From positions 1 to 5,829 of the forward strand of contig VYCX01000316.1 in assembly GCA_009843725.1 (NCBI GenBank): a stretch of DNA of 5,829 bases. The letters run 5' to 3'. Both the position numbers and the translations under genes were made by a program. How positions within the stretch are numbered: the first letter of the stretch is position 1; every line of letters begins with the position of its first letter. This DNA is from Boseongicola sp. SB0675_bin_26. GTDB taxonomy: Bacteria; Pseudomonadota; Alphaproteobacteria; Rhodobacterales; Rhodobacteraceae. Positions 5,339-5,829 of the stretch are shown here, piece by piece. The notes beneath the pieces are model-generated. The model had not been told where the DNA came from and searched no databases. It was given only the letters and a program-made list of their open reading frames with translations.

Positions 5339-5829
<491 letters not shown>

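Overview
The window is GC-rich, with third codon positions strongly biased to G/C in most real genes. The protein families fit an alphaproteobacterium, but this is inferred from gene content and codon style and not from a marker gene. It reads as three blocks with different histories, ending in a 51-base G homopolymer at the right edge that is most likely a sequencing or assembly artefact.

Block 1 (1-1956, minus strand) is the tail of an ABC importer operon of the NitT/TauT/ThiXYZ type. In transcription order it holds a substrate-binding protein that lacks its N-terminal part, an intact ATPase, and a permease that runs off the left edge. The ATPase stop and permease start share one base, which suggests translational coupling. 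The binding-protein frame ends abruptly at an in-frame stop, next to a 7-bp inverted repeat and a change to AT-rich DNA. Importer function from this copy is therefore doubtful.

Block 2 (about 1957-3973, plus strand) looks like plasmid or other mobile-element DNA. An AT-rich leader carries a plausible sigma70-type promoter, a palindrome just downstream of it, a hairpin and an 11-bp tandem repeat. It leads into three small genes (2260-2595, 2592-3215, 3212-3646) joined by 4-base GTGA overlaps. All three proteins share an N-terminal strand-helix-helix pattern (Glu-Trp, Ile, Ala, Gly, Arg, Leu at the same spacing) and a second short helical motif, so they look like divergent tandem paralogues. 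The pattern resembles ribbon-helix-helix or MobC-like relaxosome accessory proteins. No relaxase is visible. A short doubtful ORF follows (3683-3973), then about 420 bases without a convincing gene.

Block 3 (4393-5779) is cell-surface polysaccharide metabolism: a complete family-2 glycosyltransferase on the plus strand, converging on the C-terminal half of a UTP-glucose-1-phosphate uridylyltransferase (GalU type) on the minus strand. GalU makes UDP-glucose, which supplies sugar-nucleotide donors to glycosyltransferases such as its neighbour, although the actual donor here is unknown. The galU frame runs straight into the G run.

The least explained part is the paralogous three-gene cassette with its structured leader (2061-3646).
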